From contig JAJQAH010000031.1 in NCBI GenBank assembly GCA_021203885.1, forward strand, positions 1-64,000: DNA of 64,000 nucleotides, read 5' to 3'. A program made the translations under genes and the position numbers. The notes under the pieces were generated by a model. It was not told where the DNA came from. It ran no database searches and was given only the letters and a program-made list of their open reading frames with translations. Shown piece by piece: positions 26,649 to 35,395 of the stretch (its first letter is position 1; every line of letters starts with the position of its first letter). Origin of the DNA: Oscillospiraceae bacterium (GTDB taxonomy: Bacteria; Bacillota; Clostridia; Oscillospirales; Oscillospiraceae).

Positions 26649-27503
26649 TCAGTTGAGATTTTGTATGTATGCCGCCGCACCCAGCCCGGCCGCCTGGCCC
26701 TGGCCGACCGCCGCAGCCGCCTGGTGCAGGGGCCCCGTGCAGTCGCCGCACGCAAAAACGCCGGGCACGCCGGCAGCCAGATACGGCCGCTCCGTAATCA
26801 CGTATCCATCACGGAGGGTCAGCTGGGGAAAAAGATCATTCAGCGCAAATGTGCGCCGCAGAACAAACACGCCCTGGCACGGAATCACGGTCTCCCCGGC
26901 CCGGACGGATGTTACGGTCTGCTCACCCTGGATGGCGATATCCCGGGCCCGGACCATCGGGATCCCTTCCGGCAGATCATCGGGTGTTTTTTCAGACACA
27001 TAGGTCACCCTGCATCCCAGGTCCTGCAGATAGGCGGCCTCTTCCGGCGCATCGGGCGACAGTCCGACCACCACCACGTCACGTCCGCGGAAAAGCCGGC
27101 CGTCGCAGGTGGCACACCAGCTGACGCCCTTTCCAAGCAGCTCCCGCTCGCCGGGAAGCTCCTTTTCCCTCCGGACGCCTGTCGCGATCACGACCGCGGA
27201 AGCCTGCACTGTTTCCCCGCCGGCGCTCACGATAAATCCGTCCTTTCCGGAGGGCATTACGGCCTGCGCGCTTCCCCGGAAGAGTTCCGCACCGCTCCGA
27301 TCGGCGTGCTCCTTCAGTCTTTCCAGCAGCTGCGCGCCGCTGATTCCCGGCAGGCCGGGGTAATTATCGATCCGGGGCGCCAGGTACAGAGGATTGTCCT
27401 CGATGGGATTGCTGATCACGAGCACGCTCCTGTCTCTCGCCCGGATATTGACGGCCGCGGAAAGCCCCGCCGGGCCGCCGCCGATCACGATGACGTCCGT
27501 CAT
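26649..27503 (-). CDS. Thioredoxin reductase-like flavoprotein, probably ferredoxin-dependent
   Basis: The 284-residue protein has the FAD motif VIGGGPAGLSAA (residues 6-17), the redox pair Cys130-Cys133 in WCATCDG, and a C-terminal FAD site FACGDCTGPLHQAAAAVGQG. In classic TrxB the NADPH domain carries GGGDSA and HRRxxxR. Here these places read VGLSPDAPEEA and YVSEKTPDD, so NADPH binding looks lost. That is the hallmark of ferredoxin-linked (FFTR) reductases known from Clostridia. It overlaps rsmI by four bases and precedes trxA. A role as the electron donor for TrxA is strongly suggested; ferredoxin as reductant is inference. Confidence 0.82.
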   Translation of the reverse strand: MTDVIVIGGGPAGLSAAVNIRARDRSVLVISNPIEDNPLYLAPRIDNYPGLPGISGAQLLERLKEHADRSGAELFRGSAQAVMPSGKDGFIVSAGGETVQASAVVIATGVRREKELPGERELLGKGVSWCATCDGRLFRGRDVVVVGLSPDAPEEAAYLQDLGCRVTYVSEKTPDDLPEGIPMVRARDIAIQGEQTVTSVRAGETVIPCQGVFVLRRTFALNDLFPQLTLRDGYVITERPYLAAGVPGVFACGDCTGPLHQAAAAVGQGQAAGLGAAAYIQNLN

Positions 27504-28399
27504 GTCGGTTCCCCTTTTTCAGCCCGTTCGCCGCCGTCCTCGTCGTCCAGTGCCAGCTCATACAGACGGTTTTTGGAAATGCCGGTCTCCCGGGCGGCCG
27601 TTTTGACCGCGTCGCCCATACTGACGCCCTGCTGCCGGAGCTTACGCACCTGCACAAGCGCTCCTTCCGGTGACATTTCTCCGGCGGTTTCCGGGGCTTC
27701 CCCTTCCACCACCAGTACATATTCTCCCTTCGGCTCCCGCTCCGCATAAAGCGCCCGCGCCTCTCCCAGCGTGGTGCGGATCACTTCCTCGTGGATCTTG
27801 GTCAGCTCCCGGCACAGGGCCGCTCTCCTGTCGTCCCCGAAATTTTCGGCCAGATCGTCCAGAGTGGCCCGGAGTTTGTGGGGCGCCTCATAAAAGATCA
27901 TGGTACGGGTCTCTCCCCGCAGGGATTCCAGCTGTGCCCGCCGGTTCTTCCTGTTCGTGGGGAGAAATCCCTCAAAGGTAAACCTCCCTGTTGGCAGTCC
28001 CGAGACTTCCAGTGCGGTGATCAGCGCGCAGGGGCCCGGAACCGCCGTCACTTCGATTCCTTCTTCTACGCACCGCCGTACCAGATCTTCTCCCGGATCA
28101 CTGACGGCCGGCGTGCCGGCATCCGTCATCAGCGCACAGTCCTGCCCGTCCAGCACCCTCCGGATGATCTCATCTCCCGCCGTATCGCAGTTGTGCCGGT
28201 GGTAGGACATCATCGGCTTCCGGAGCCCCAGACGGTTCAGTATCTTCAGCGAGACCCGGGTATCCTCGGCGGCGACGAAATCCGCGGCGGCCAGGACCTC
28301 CTCAGCTCTCGCAGACAGGTCCCCTAGATTCCCGATGGGAGTGGCCACCAGATACAGGCGGCCGGGACCGGTATCAGAAACTTGTTTCATCTCTTGCAT
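27500..28399 (-). CDS. rsmI: 16S rRNA (cytidine-1402-2'-O)-methyltransferase
   Basis: RsmI methylates the ribose of C1402 in 16S rRNA. The 299-residue protein has the family start GRLYLVATPIGNLGDLSARA, the TP-methylase elements AAEDTRVSLKILNRLG and LMTDAGTPAVSDPG, and a C-terminal helical region. The start at 28399 is preceded by AGAGG at six bases; an in-frame ATG at 28390 is the alternative. It overlaps the methyltransferase gene upstream and the thioredoxin reductase gene downstream (ATGA), so the run is translationally coupled. Confidence 0.94.
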   Translation of the reverse strand: MQEMKQVSDTGPGRLYLVATPIGNLGDLSARAEEVLAAADFVAAEDTRVSLKILNRLGLRKPMMSYHRHNCDTAGDEIIRRVLDGQDCALMTDAGTPAVSDPGEDLVRRCVEEGIEVTAVPGPCALITALEVSGLPTGRFTFEGFLPTNRKNRRAQLESLRGETRTMIFYEAPHKLRATLDDLAENFGDDRRAALCRELTKIHEEVIRTTLGEARALYAEREPKGEYVLVVEGEAPETAGEMSPEGALVQVRKLRQQGVSMGDAVKTAARETGISKNRLYELALDDEDGGERAEKGEPT

Positions 28400-29057
28400 A
28401 CTGAGCCTCTTTCGTTCCGTCGCCGGCCGCCAGGGGCGGCAGCACCTGCAGTCCGGGGCGGCCCTGTTTATATGCCTCGATCAGAACTGCGGACGGGGCC
28501 AGCCCCGGTTCCTGAATAAACTGCATCCGTTTCGGTTCCATCTGTTCGGCCCTGAGTGCGTCAAACACGTCGCACAGCCGCTCCGGCCGGTGGACCAGTG
28601 CGAAACGGCCTCCGTTTCTGGCCAGCCAGCCGGCGGCCGCGCATAACTGCTCCAGTGTGCATGTTTCCTCCATACGGTCCGGACCTCCGGATTTTCCGGA
28701 ACCGGCGGCGAAGTAAGGGGGATTTGAGATGATCAGGTCAAAGCTTCCGGCCGGAATCAGCTCCCGTACCCTGCAGAAATCATCCCCGATGATCTCCGCA
28801 TCCACTCCGTTGCGTTCCATATTTTTTTTAGCCAGTCCGGCCGCCGCCGGATCGATCTCGATCCCGGTCACGCTCAGCCCGGGTTCCCGGGCCAGCATGG
28901 ACAGTATCAACACCCCGGATCCGCAGCCGAGATCACAGACTTTCTCTCTTTTCCGCAGGCGGACAAACGCGCCCAGAGCCAGGCTGTCGGTACACACGGG
29001 GAACACCCCCGCCGACTGCTCCAGCTCGAACGGTCCGATACGCTCCGTCCGGATCAT
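28374..29057 (-). CDS. tRNA1(Val) A37 N6-methyltransferase-like protein
   Basis: The 227-residue SAM-dependent methyltransferase has CDLGCGSGVLILSML as motif I and SNPPYF as the N6-adenine catalytic motif. The N-terminal FELEQSAGVFPVCTDSLALGAFV is typical of the YfiC/TrmN6 group placed next to rsmI in Firmicutes. The ATG at 29057 overlaps the stop of the M20 peptidase gene (ATGA); an in-frame TTG two codons earlier is possible. A tRNA-modifying role is likely from family and neighbourhood, but the exact base is unproven. Confidence 0.85.
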   Translation of the reverse strand: MIRTERIGPFELEQSAGVFPVCTDSLALGAFVRLRKREKVCDLGCGSGVLILSMLAREPGLSVTGIEIDPAAAGLAKKNMERNGVDAEIIGDDFCRVRELIPAGSFDLIISNPPYFAAGSGKSGGPDRMEETCTLEQLCAAAGWLARNGGRFALVHRPERLCDVFDALRAEQMEPKRMQFIQEPGLAPSAVLIEAYKQGRPGLQVLPPLAAGDGTKEAQYARDETSF

Positions 29058-30460
29058 GAACAAAGTTCCAGAATGGCCTGGGCATAGATCTTCGCGGCTG
29101 TCAGAAGATCTTCCACCGGGATATGCTCATCCGGTCCGTGCATACTGGTATCATAATCCGGCGGGATGGCTCCGAAAGCCACCCCGTTCGGGATGTTGTG
29201 TACATAGGTGTTGCCCCCTGTGGACAGGCATTCTCCCTCTTTTCCGCTGTACTCACTGTAACAGCGCAGAAGTGTCTGCACAAAGGGCTCATCGGCCGGC
29301 GTGCTGTGGGCCGGGAGCATCTCACCCCGGCAGGTAAATCCCCGGTCCCCGAATGTCTTTTCCAGACGCTGGCGGCAGTTCCGCTCATCCGCGCACAGGG
29401 GCGTGCGGCAGTCCAGTGTGCCTTTTACGCCGGTGGTCGTGAAATCCAGCGTGGTCAGCGCCACGGTCAGCGGGCCGGATTCCCGGTCGGACATGGCGAT
29501 ACCGAGGCTTTTCCCCGTGGTTTCCTTGTGCGGGAGCATATCCAGCAGAAAATGAAGCATCTCCTTGCTTTCGCTCTCCGCGAACGGCAGCACACCCATC
29601 AGCGCCATCAGGGCCGTCAGGGCGTTGATCCCTTTTTCCGGCTCGGATGCGTGGCAGCCGTGCCCGTGAGCCGTTACCCGTATGCGGTCCTCTCCGGCGG
29701 GTGACAGGCGGTACTCCGCGCCGGTGATCCGGATCCCAACCTGTGCTCTGGACATCAGCAGCGGCATGGAGATCCCCTCGATGACGGCCTCGGCATCCGC
29801 GGGCACGGCATTGTGCTGCTCCCCTCCCCGGAGGGAGATCAGCCTGGGCAGCTCCTCGCTGGCCTCCCAGGTCTTTGAAAATTCCGGAGCGTACCGGCCC
29901 TTTTCCACGTTGATCACGGGGAACTCGGCGTCCGGGGAAAAAGTGCATGGTGCGTATGGTTCCCTGGCGTAGTAATATGCAAGGTCACTTCCGCCGCATT
30001 CCTCGTCGGTACCCAGGATCAGCCGGACATTGTGTTTCAGGTCCGGTTCGATACTTTTCACACAAGCCATGGCAAGCAGCGCCGCCACCGACGGTCCCTT
30101 GTCATCCGAAACGCCGCGCCCATAGAGCACGCCGTCTTTCTCCGCAGCGGTAAAAGGCTCCGTCTCCGTCCAGCCGGATCCCGGCCGGACCTCATCCAGA
30201 TGACAGAGGATATGCAGAGTCGTTTCCTTTTCATTCAGATCCACCGTCCCCACATATCCGTCAAAGGATTCCGCTTTCAGTCCCAATTCCTCCGCTATCG
30301 TCAGTGCCTCCTTCAGCGCCTGCGCCGGTCCCTCGCCGAAAGGCATCCCCGGTTTGGCTTCTCCCGTCACACTGTCAATGGAAACCAGTCGGGTTACCGC
30401 CTCAGTCAGCCACTGCTCCCGGTCCCGGAAAAATGTCTCGATCTGATCACGATATTCCAT
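29054..30460 (-). CDS. M20 family (PepV/Sapep-like) metal-dependent dipeptidase
   Basis: The ~468-residue cytosolic peptidase carries M20 metal ligands: His in ILCHLDEVRPG, Asp in YGRGVSDDKGP and Glu-Glu in GTDEECGGSD. A large lid domain and a C-terminal His (DTSMHGPDEHIPV) complete the site. It should cleave dipeptides with two Mn or Zn ions. Start choice: ATG at 30460 has GGAGG about 11 bases upstream. The in-frame ATG at 30493 overlaps the GH25 stop but lacks a ribosome site. The longer frame to 30568 runs into the GH25 gene. Confidence 0.9.
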   Translation of the reverse strand: MEYRDQIETFFRDREQWLTEAVTRLVSIDSVTGEAKPGMPFGEGPAQALKEALTIAEELGLKAESFDGYVGTVDLNEKETTLHILCHLDEVRPGSGWTETEPFTAAEKDGVLYGRGVSDDKGPSVAALLAMACVKSIEPDLKHNVRLILGTDEECGGSDLAYYYAREPYAPCTFSPDAEFPVINVEKGRYAPEFSKTWEASEELPRLISLRGGEQHNAVPADAEAVIEGISMPLLMSRAQVGIRITGAEYRLSPAGEDRIRVTAHGHGCHASEPEKGINALTALMALMGVLPFAESESKEMLHFLLDMLPHKETTGKSLGIAMSDRESGPLTVALTTLDFTTTGVKGTLDCRTPLCADERNCRQRLEKTFGDRGFTCRGEMLPAHSTPADEPFVQTLLRCYSEYSGKEGECLSTGGNTYVHNIPNGVAFGAIPPDYDTSMHGPDEHIPVEDLLTAAKIYAQAILELCS

Positions 30461-30489
30461 ATCCGCATCGTCCTCCGACGGAAAATCCG

Positions 30490-31344
30490 TCATTTTTTCG
30501 TAATGTATACATCCAGATCCACATCCGTGGAAATACCCGGGATCGTCCCGGTATAGGAATACTGCCACATCTGGAAATCATAGTAAAACCCGGGAACCGT
30601 GTCGGGCCGCGCCAGCCAGAATTCGTAGTCCCGGATCTCCCCCAGATCATACTCCATATAGCCCTGGTCGATGCCAAAGTACACACTGGCCTGATACCCG
30701 GCTTTCTCTACGGTTTCACAGAACGTCACGGCGAACTGGGTCATCTCTTCATTGGAAACGCTGTCGGTCCGGGCCGTTCCGGTACGGATATACTCAAAAT
30801 CGTAGGCCACCGGCATCGTAATATCCCAGTCCTTGATTTGATCCAGCACGAATTCCGCCTCTTCCAGAACCTCATCCTCGCTGACCGCCTGTGAGTAAAA
30901 GTAGACGCCGACGCGGATCCCGGCATCCAGCGCCCCCTGGATATTCTGCTCAAACAGGTCGTCCTCGACGATCTCACCCGAGCCGTAACCCCGGTTCCCA
31001 ACACGGATCATGGCGAACTCCACACCCGCGTCGGCCACCTCCTGCCAGTCGATATCACCCTGAAATTTTGATACATCGATTCCGGTCAGGGATGTGTATC
31101 CTTTCCCCTCATAATGATAAAGGCCGGCGTCATCCTGCACGAACTTGTCATTGTCGTACGGATTAACTGACACGGAGGGGTCGACCGGCAGTTCATCTCC
31201 GTTGTAGGAAATCGTTTCAGTCGTTTCTTCTTCCGAAGTTTCGGAATCATCATCCGAGCCGCCGAAGGACACCGAGCAGGCGCACAGCGCCAGAAGTATC
31301 AGGCAGAGCCCGGCAGCTCCAAATGTTTTCAACGCATGTCTCAT
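30490..31344 (-). CDS. GH25 lysozyme-like lipoprotein
   Basis: The 284-residue protein begins with a lipoprotein signal (LILLALCAC), then an acidic Ser/Thr/Glu linker to about residue 75 and a GH25 muramidase domain. Catalytic-type motifs are GIDVSKFQGDIDW near residue 88, FAMIRVGNRGYGSG, and VAYDFEY near residue 180. It should act on peptidoglycan outside the membrane, cutting the MurNAc-GlcNAc bond. The family includes phage and bacterial enzymes; the lipid anchor points to a cell-wall remodelling role rather than a phage lysin. No membrane segments follow. It is the first gene of the leftward run to clpB. Confidence 0.88.
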   Translation of the reverse strand: MRHALKTFGAAGLCLILLALCACSVSFGGSDDDSETSEEETTETISYNGDELPVDPSVSVNPYDNDKFVQDDAGLYHYEGKGYTSLTGIDVSKFQGDIDWQEVADAGVEFAMIRVGNRGYGSGEIVEDDLFEQNIQGALDAGIRVGVYFYSQAVSEDEVLEEAEFVLDQIKDWDITMPVAYDFEYIRTGTARTDSVSNEEMTQFAVTFCETVEKAGYQASVYFGIDQGYMEYDLGEIRDYEFWLARPDTVPGFYYDFQMWQYSYTGTIPGISTDVDLDVYITKK

Positions 31345-31481
31345 AAAGATTTTATCCTCCGTTTTTGATACCGAAAGGATACCACAAAATCACCAGACTG
31401 TAAACCCGGAAAGACCTCAGGCTATTTTTGTTCCTCATGCCCGCCGGTCTCATCTCCGAAGAAAAACTTCCCTTTTGGGGG

Positions 31482-31528
31482 TTGACTTTAGCGATTGAAA
31501 GTGTTAAAGTTTTAAAGCGCTAAAGTTT
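31482..31528 (+). promoter_or_regulatory. Promoter and operator-like repeats upstream of DAHP synthase
   Basis: TTGACT (31482-31487), 17 bases, then TAAAGT (31505-31510) form a + strand promoter. CTTTAGCG (31486-31493) is the inverted copy of CGCTAAAG (31518-31525), and AAAGTGTTAAAGTTT (31498-31512) is repeated with two changes at 31514-31528. Repeats overlapping the -35 and -10 imply binding by a repressor, plausibly one responding to aromatic amino acids. The regulator is not identified. Confidence 0.65.
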
Positions 31529-31566
31529 CCGCCTGCGGACCGCCGCAGGGCAAACTGCATGGGAGG

Positions 31567-32592
31567 ATGCTGAAAATGGTTGTCGTATTAAAAAGAGATC
31601 ACACCGAAGACCAGCTTCGGGACGTCAGCAAAGTCATGGAACAGGGCGGTGTGAAAGTAATGGTCTCCCGCGGGTCGGAAGTCACGATCCTGGGCGCCGA
31701 GGGCGACTCCTCCGGTCTGGATGAGGAGGCGCTGTCCCAGCTGCCCGGCGTGGAGAAGGTCATGCGGGTAAGCGAGCCCTACAAGAAAGCCAACCGTAAA
31801 TACCACCCGGATGACACGCTCGTGGATATCGGACGGGGCGTGGTCGTGGGCGGCCGGAAGCTGACCGTCATCGCCGGTCCTTGTTCCGTGGAGAGTGAGG
31901 AACAGATCGTGGGGATCGCCCGCTCGGTCAAATCATCCGGGGCCTCCGCTCTGCGGGGCGGCGCATATAAACCCCGCACCTCCCCGTACTCATTTCAGGG
32001 TATGGGACTGGAAGGACTCAGGCTGCTGAACGAGGCCCGGGAAGCGACCGGTCTTCCCATCGTAACCGAGCTGATGAGTCCGGACCAGCTCCCGATCTTC
32101 GAGGAGACGGTCGATGTCATACAGATCGGGGCCCGGAACATGCAGAATTTCGATCTGCTGAAAAAGGTCGGTAAAATCGACAAGCCCGTACTGCTGAAGC
32201 GCGGCCTGTCCTCCACGATTGAGGAATGGCTGATGAGCGCCGAGTATATTATGGCGGGAGGCAACGACAAGGTCATCCTGTGTGAGCGGGGGATCCGGAC
32301 TTTTGAGACCTACACCCGAAACACGCTGGATTTGTCCGCCGTTCTGGCGGTCAAGAGCCTGTCCCACCTGCCGGTCCTGGTGGACCCCTCCCACGCCTGC
32401 GGCCGGTCCTGGATGGTGGAGAAGATGGCGCTGGCCGCCGTAGCCGCCGGTGCGGACGGTCTGATCATCGAGGTGCACAACGACCCTGGAAACGCCATGT
32501 GTGACGGGGCACAGTCCGTCACGCCCGACCAGTTCGATGCCCTGATGCGGAAGCTGGGACCGCTGGCGGATTGCGTCGGGAGAGAGTTATGA
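31567..32592 (+). CDS. aroF: 3-deoxy-7-phosphoheptulonate synthase (type I beta)
   Basis: This enzyme condenses phosphoenolpyruvate and erythrose-4-phosphate, the entry step to aromatic amino acids. The 341-residue protein has an N-terminal ferredoxin-like regulatory domain (MLKMVVVLKRDHTEDQL, about residues 1-70). The KDPG-type barrel follows, with VIAGPCSVES, RGGAYKPRTSPYSFQG and LVDPSHACG. N-terminal domains of this kind often mediate feedback inhibition. It overlaps the prephenate dehydrogenase gene by four bases, so flux is directed toward tyrosine. Confidence 0.94.
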   Translation: MLKMVVVLKRDHTEDQLRDVSKVMEQGGVKVMVSRGSEVTILGAEGDSSGLDEEALSQLPGVEKVMRVSEPYKKANRKYHPDDTLVDIGRGVVVGGRKLTVIAGPCSVESEEQIVGIARSVKSSGASALRGGAYKPRTSPYSFQGMGLEGLRLLNEAREATGLPIVTELMSPDQLPIFEETVDVIQIGARNMQNFDLLKKVGKIDKPVLLKRGLSSTIEEWLMSAEYIMAGGNDKVILCERGIRTFETYTRNTLDLSAVLAVKSLSHLPVLVDPSHACGRSWMVEKMALAAVAAGADGLIIEVHNDPGNAMCDGAQSVTPDQFDALMRKLGPLADCVGREL

Positions 32593-33461
32593 ACGTCACG
32601 GTTATCGGCCTCGGCCTCATCGGCGGATCCCTGGCCATGGCTCTTCGGGGCTGCCCGGACATCCGCATCACCGGCGTGGTGCGCTCGGAGCATACCGCTC
32701 AGCTGGCAGAAGAGCGGGGGGTCTGCGACACGGTCACCCGTGATCCCATGGCGGCTCTGGCGGATTCCGACCTGGTATGGCTCTGTATGCCGCCGGTGGC
32801 TGTCCTGGATTTTATAAAGGACCACCGGGAGGATTTTCGGCCCGGAACGCTGGTCACGGACGTCTGCGGTGTCAAGACGGCGATTATGGAGACCGCAAAA
32901 GTCCTGCCCGAGACCGTGGATTTTATCGGCTGCCACCCTATGGCCGGCAAAGAAACTTCCAAGCTGGAAAATGCGGATGCCGGTCTTTTTCAAAACGCGC
33001 ATTTTATCCTGACTCCCGGCCCGGACAGTACACAGGAGCACATCGATCTGCTGGAAGATCTGGCCCGCTATATGGGATTCAGGGATACCGTACTGACCAC
33101 ACCGGAAGAACATGACGCCATGATCGCCTACACCAGCCAGGTCATGCACATTATGGCTGCCGCCGTCTGTGATGATCCGGATCTTTTCCTCTGCAGCGGC
33201 TTCGAAGGCGGCTCCTTCCGGGACTGCACACGCGTGGCTGCCATGGACGTACCTCTCTGGACCGAATTATTTTCCCTGAATGCGCCTGCACTGACCAAAA
33301 CGATCTCGCGGCTGGAAGACAATCTGCGGTCCTACCGTCAGGTCCTGGAGGCCGGAGACACCCGGAAGCTGGCCGAAAAGCTCACCTGGTCCTCCGACCG
33401 AAAGCGCAGGATCAATTTGGAACATCAGCGGGGAGACGATGCCAAGCTTCCCCCGGATTAA
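32589..33461 (+). CDS. tyrA: Prephenate dehydrogenase
   Basis: The 290-residue NAD(P)-dependent enzyme converts prephenate to 4-hydroxyphenylpyruvate for tyrosine synthesis. Visible are the Rossmann motif VIGLGLIGGSLAMAL at the N-terminus, the conserved VTDVCGVKTAI and IGCHPMAGKE (catalytic His region), and helical dimerisation segments. There is no C-terminal ACT domain. The ATG at 32589 overlaps the upstream stop (ATGA). A terminator follows directly, so the operon has two genes. Confidence 0.93.
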   Translation: MNVTVIGLGLIGGSLAMALRGCPDIRITGVVRSEHTAQLAEERGVCDTVTRDPMAALADSDLVWLCMPPVAVLDFIKDHREDFRPGTLVTDVCGVKTAIMETAKVLPETVDFIGCHPMAGKETSKLENADAGLFQNAHFILTPGPDSTQEHIDLLEDLARYMGFRDTVLTTPEEHDAMIAYTSQVMHIMAAAVCDDPDLFLCSGFEGGSFRDCTRVAAMDVPLWTELFSLNAPALTKTISRLEDNLRSYRQVLEAGDTRKLAEKLTWSSDRKRRINLEHQRGDDAKLPPD

Positions 33462-33462
33462 C

Positions 33463-33507
33463 AAAGATCCCGCCCGGCCGGCTCATCGCCGGCAGGCGGG
33501 ATCTTTT
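33463..33507 (+). terminator. Terminator after the aroF-tyrA operon
   Basis: AAAGATCCCGCC (33463-33474) pairs with 33495-33506, extended by an inner GCCGGC helix, and is followed by TTTTGAT. Confidence 0.9.
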
Positions 33508-33577
33508 GATATCCTTCATACAGAATTTTTCCCATTATGACGCCAGAAGAACGTCCCCTCCGCAAAGCAGCCGGGGG

Positions 33578-34384
33578 TTAATCGGACAGGAGGATCTCAT
33601 CGTTATCCAGTTCTTCGCCGGTACCGGCGCGGAAACGGACCATCAGATCATTGACCGTCATATGTTCCCGTTCCTCTCCGGAGACATCCAGGATGATCCG
33701 TCCATCCGACATCATAAACGTGCGGTTCCCCATTTCCAGAGCCTGCTTCATATTGTGGGTCACCATCAGGCAGGTAATGCCGGACTCCGCAACGATCGAG
33801 CGGGTCAGTTCCTGCACCTTATCGGCCGTAGCGGGATCCAGGGCCGCGGTATGTTCGTCCAGCAGCAGCAGTTTCGGGGTGCACATGGTGGCCATCAAAA
33901 GCGTCAGGGCCTGACGCTGGCCGCCGGAGAGCAGTCCCACGGGCTGCTTCATCCGATCCTCCAGTTTCATGCCCAGCAGGGCGACCTGCTGGCGGAATTT
34001 TTCTTTCTCCTCTTTGGAAATCCGGCTGAACGGATTTCCTTTGGATGTACGCAGATACGCAAGAGCCATGTTTTCCTCGATGCTCATATGCGGGGCCGTC
34101 CCCAGCAGCGGGTCCTGAAACAGCCTTCCGATATGCAGGCTTCTTTTATACTCGGGCTGATAGGTAATATCCTCCCCGTCCAGCAGAACGGTGCCCTCAT
34201 CCGCATAATAACTTCCGGCGGCGATATTGAACAGAGTCGTTTTCCCGGCTCCGTTGGAGCCTATAATCGTCACGAAGTCGCCCTTTTCCAGTTTGAATGA
34301 AAGTCCTGAAAGCGCCACTTTTTCGTTGACTGTTCCCGGGTTGAATGTTTTGGAGACATTGATAAATTCCAGCATATTCTGCAT
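33578..34384 (-). CDS. trpZ: ABC transporter ATP-binding protein, tryptophan-type (TrpZ)
   Basis: The 268-residue ATPase has Walker A GSNGAGKTT, signature LLSGGQRQALTLLMA, Walker B LLLLDEHTAALD and the switch His in VTHNMKQAL. It energises the permease encoded two bases upstream. The ATG at 34384 follows GGAGG at eight bases. The assignment to the TrpXYZ group rests on the partner substrate-binding protein type and on the Trp T-box that leads the operon; the ATPase alone would not reveal the substrate. Confidence 0.82.
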   Translation of the reverse strand: MQNMLEFINVSKTFNPGTVNEKVALSGLSFKLEKGDFVTIIGSNGAGKTTLFNIAAGSYYADEGTVLLDGEDITYQPEYKRSLHIGRLFQDPLLGTAPHMSIEENMALAYLRTSKGNPFSRISKEEKEKFRQQVALLGMKLEDRMKQPVGLLSGGQRQALTLLMATMCTPKLLLLDEHTAALDPATADKVQELTRSIVAESGITCLMVTHNMKQALEMGNRTFMMSDGRIILDVSGEEREHMTVNDLMVRFRAGTGEELDNDEILLSD

Positions 34385-34385
34385 A

Positions 34386-35297
34386 TCAGGTGCCTCCTCT
34401 CTCGCGGCTGTGCGCGATCTTCCGCCGCTGGAACCCCACCCAGTTCCTCAGAGTAGGCATGGCGATCGCCAGCGCCACGATCACGGCGGTCATCAGTTTC
34501 AGACATTCCACCGGGATCACCTGGGTGTAGAGGACTACGGCATAAATAAACCGATACACCAGGCTGCCGGCCACCGCAGCCAGGATCCCCTGGAGCAGGT
34601 GGCGTTTGCCAACTATGGTCTCACCGATGATCAGGCAGGCCAGTCCGATGACGACGATTCCGGTGCCACTGTTGATATCAGCGGATTTCTGATACTGACC
34701 GACCACGGCGCCGGACAGCGAAGTCATGGCATTGGCAACGCACAGGCCCACGGTTATGGTCAGCGTCGGATTCACCGAAGAGGCGCAGACCATGGCCCGG
34801 TTGTCCCCGGTGGCCCGGATCGACAATCCCATGCGGGTCCCCATAAAGAGCCACAGCAGGAAAACCGCGGCCAGCGTAATCGCCGCAACCAGGATCAGGT
34901 CATAATATTCCCCGGCGAAACCGGTGGATTTCAGCAGTGTGAATACCGTATCTTTTTTCAGCAGATTTACGTTGGAAGACCAGCCCATGACCATCAAATT
35001 GATCGTATACAGCCCGGTATTTGTAATGATCCCCGCCAGTATGGACGGCACGCCCAGACGTGTCTGGAGAAAAGCCGTGATAAAACCGGCACAGGCTCCG
35101 GCGACCATCGCGGCAAGCAGGGCAAGAAACGGATGGCCGGAGGCTGCGACTGTGATCGATACCGCTGCGCCAAGCACGAAGCCGCCGTCGGTCGTCAGGT
35201 CCGCAACACCCAGCACACGGTAACTTAGGTACAGCGCCATGGGCACCAGCGCGTACATAAAGCCCAGTTTCAGAGCAGTGATGGTGATATATAACAT
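34386..35297 (-). CDS. trpY: ABC transporter permease, tryptophan-type (TrpY)
   Basis: The ~303-residue inner-membrane protein has eight to ten hydrophobic helices and resembles branched-chain amino acid/ribose-type permeases (LTTDGGFVLGAA, GTRMGLSIRATGDN, the latter a likely ATPase-coupling loop). The start at 35297 is supported by GGGGGGAT seven bases upstream; an extended open frame to 35345 has none. It follows the substrate-binding gene after a 98-base gap that holds a stable hairpin, so its expression may be lower than that of the binding protein. Confidence 0.82.
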   Translation of the reverse strand: MLYITITALKLGFMYALVPMALYLSYRVLGVADLTTDGGFVLGAAVSITVAASGHPFLALLAAMVAGACAGFITAFLQTRLGVPSILAGIITNTGLYTINLMVMGWSSNVNLLKKDTVFTLLKSTGFAGEYYDLILVAAITLAAVFLLWLFMGTRMGLSIRATGDNRAMVCASSVNPTLTITVGLCVANAMTSLSGAVVGQYQKSADINSGTGIVVIGLACLIIGETIVGKRHLLQGILAAVAGSLVYRFIYAVVLYTQVIPVECLKLMTAVIVALAIAMPTLRNWVGFQRRKIAHSRERGGT

Positions 35298-35344
35298 AAG
35301 ATCCCCCCGACAGCGGTTTATAATCAAAAAATCAAAATATGCCA

Positions 35345-35387
35345 ACTGCCGCGGGAAGGCCGATTTTTCCGGCTCTCCCGCGGCAGT
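35345..35387 (-). promoter_or_regulatory. Intercistronic hairpin between trpX and trpY
   Basis: ACTGCCGCGGGA (35345-35356 region) pairs with 35376-35387 around an inner GCCGA/TCCGGC helix, just after the trpX stop. On the - strand it is followed by the T-rich TATTTTGATTTTTT after a few bases. Likely a partial terminator or an mRNA 3' stabiliser that favours the binding protein. Confidence 0.65.
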
Positions 35388-35395
35388 GTTCGTTC

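Noticed and set aside
26661-27749. 362-residue + strand frame
   Set aside because: Antisense to the thioredoxin reductase and rsmI genes; no motif.
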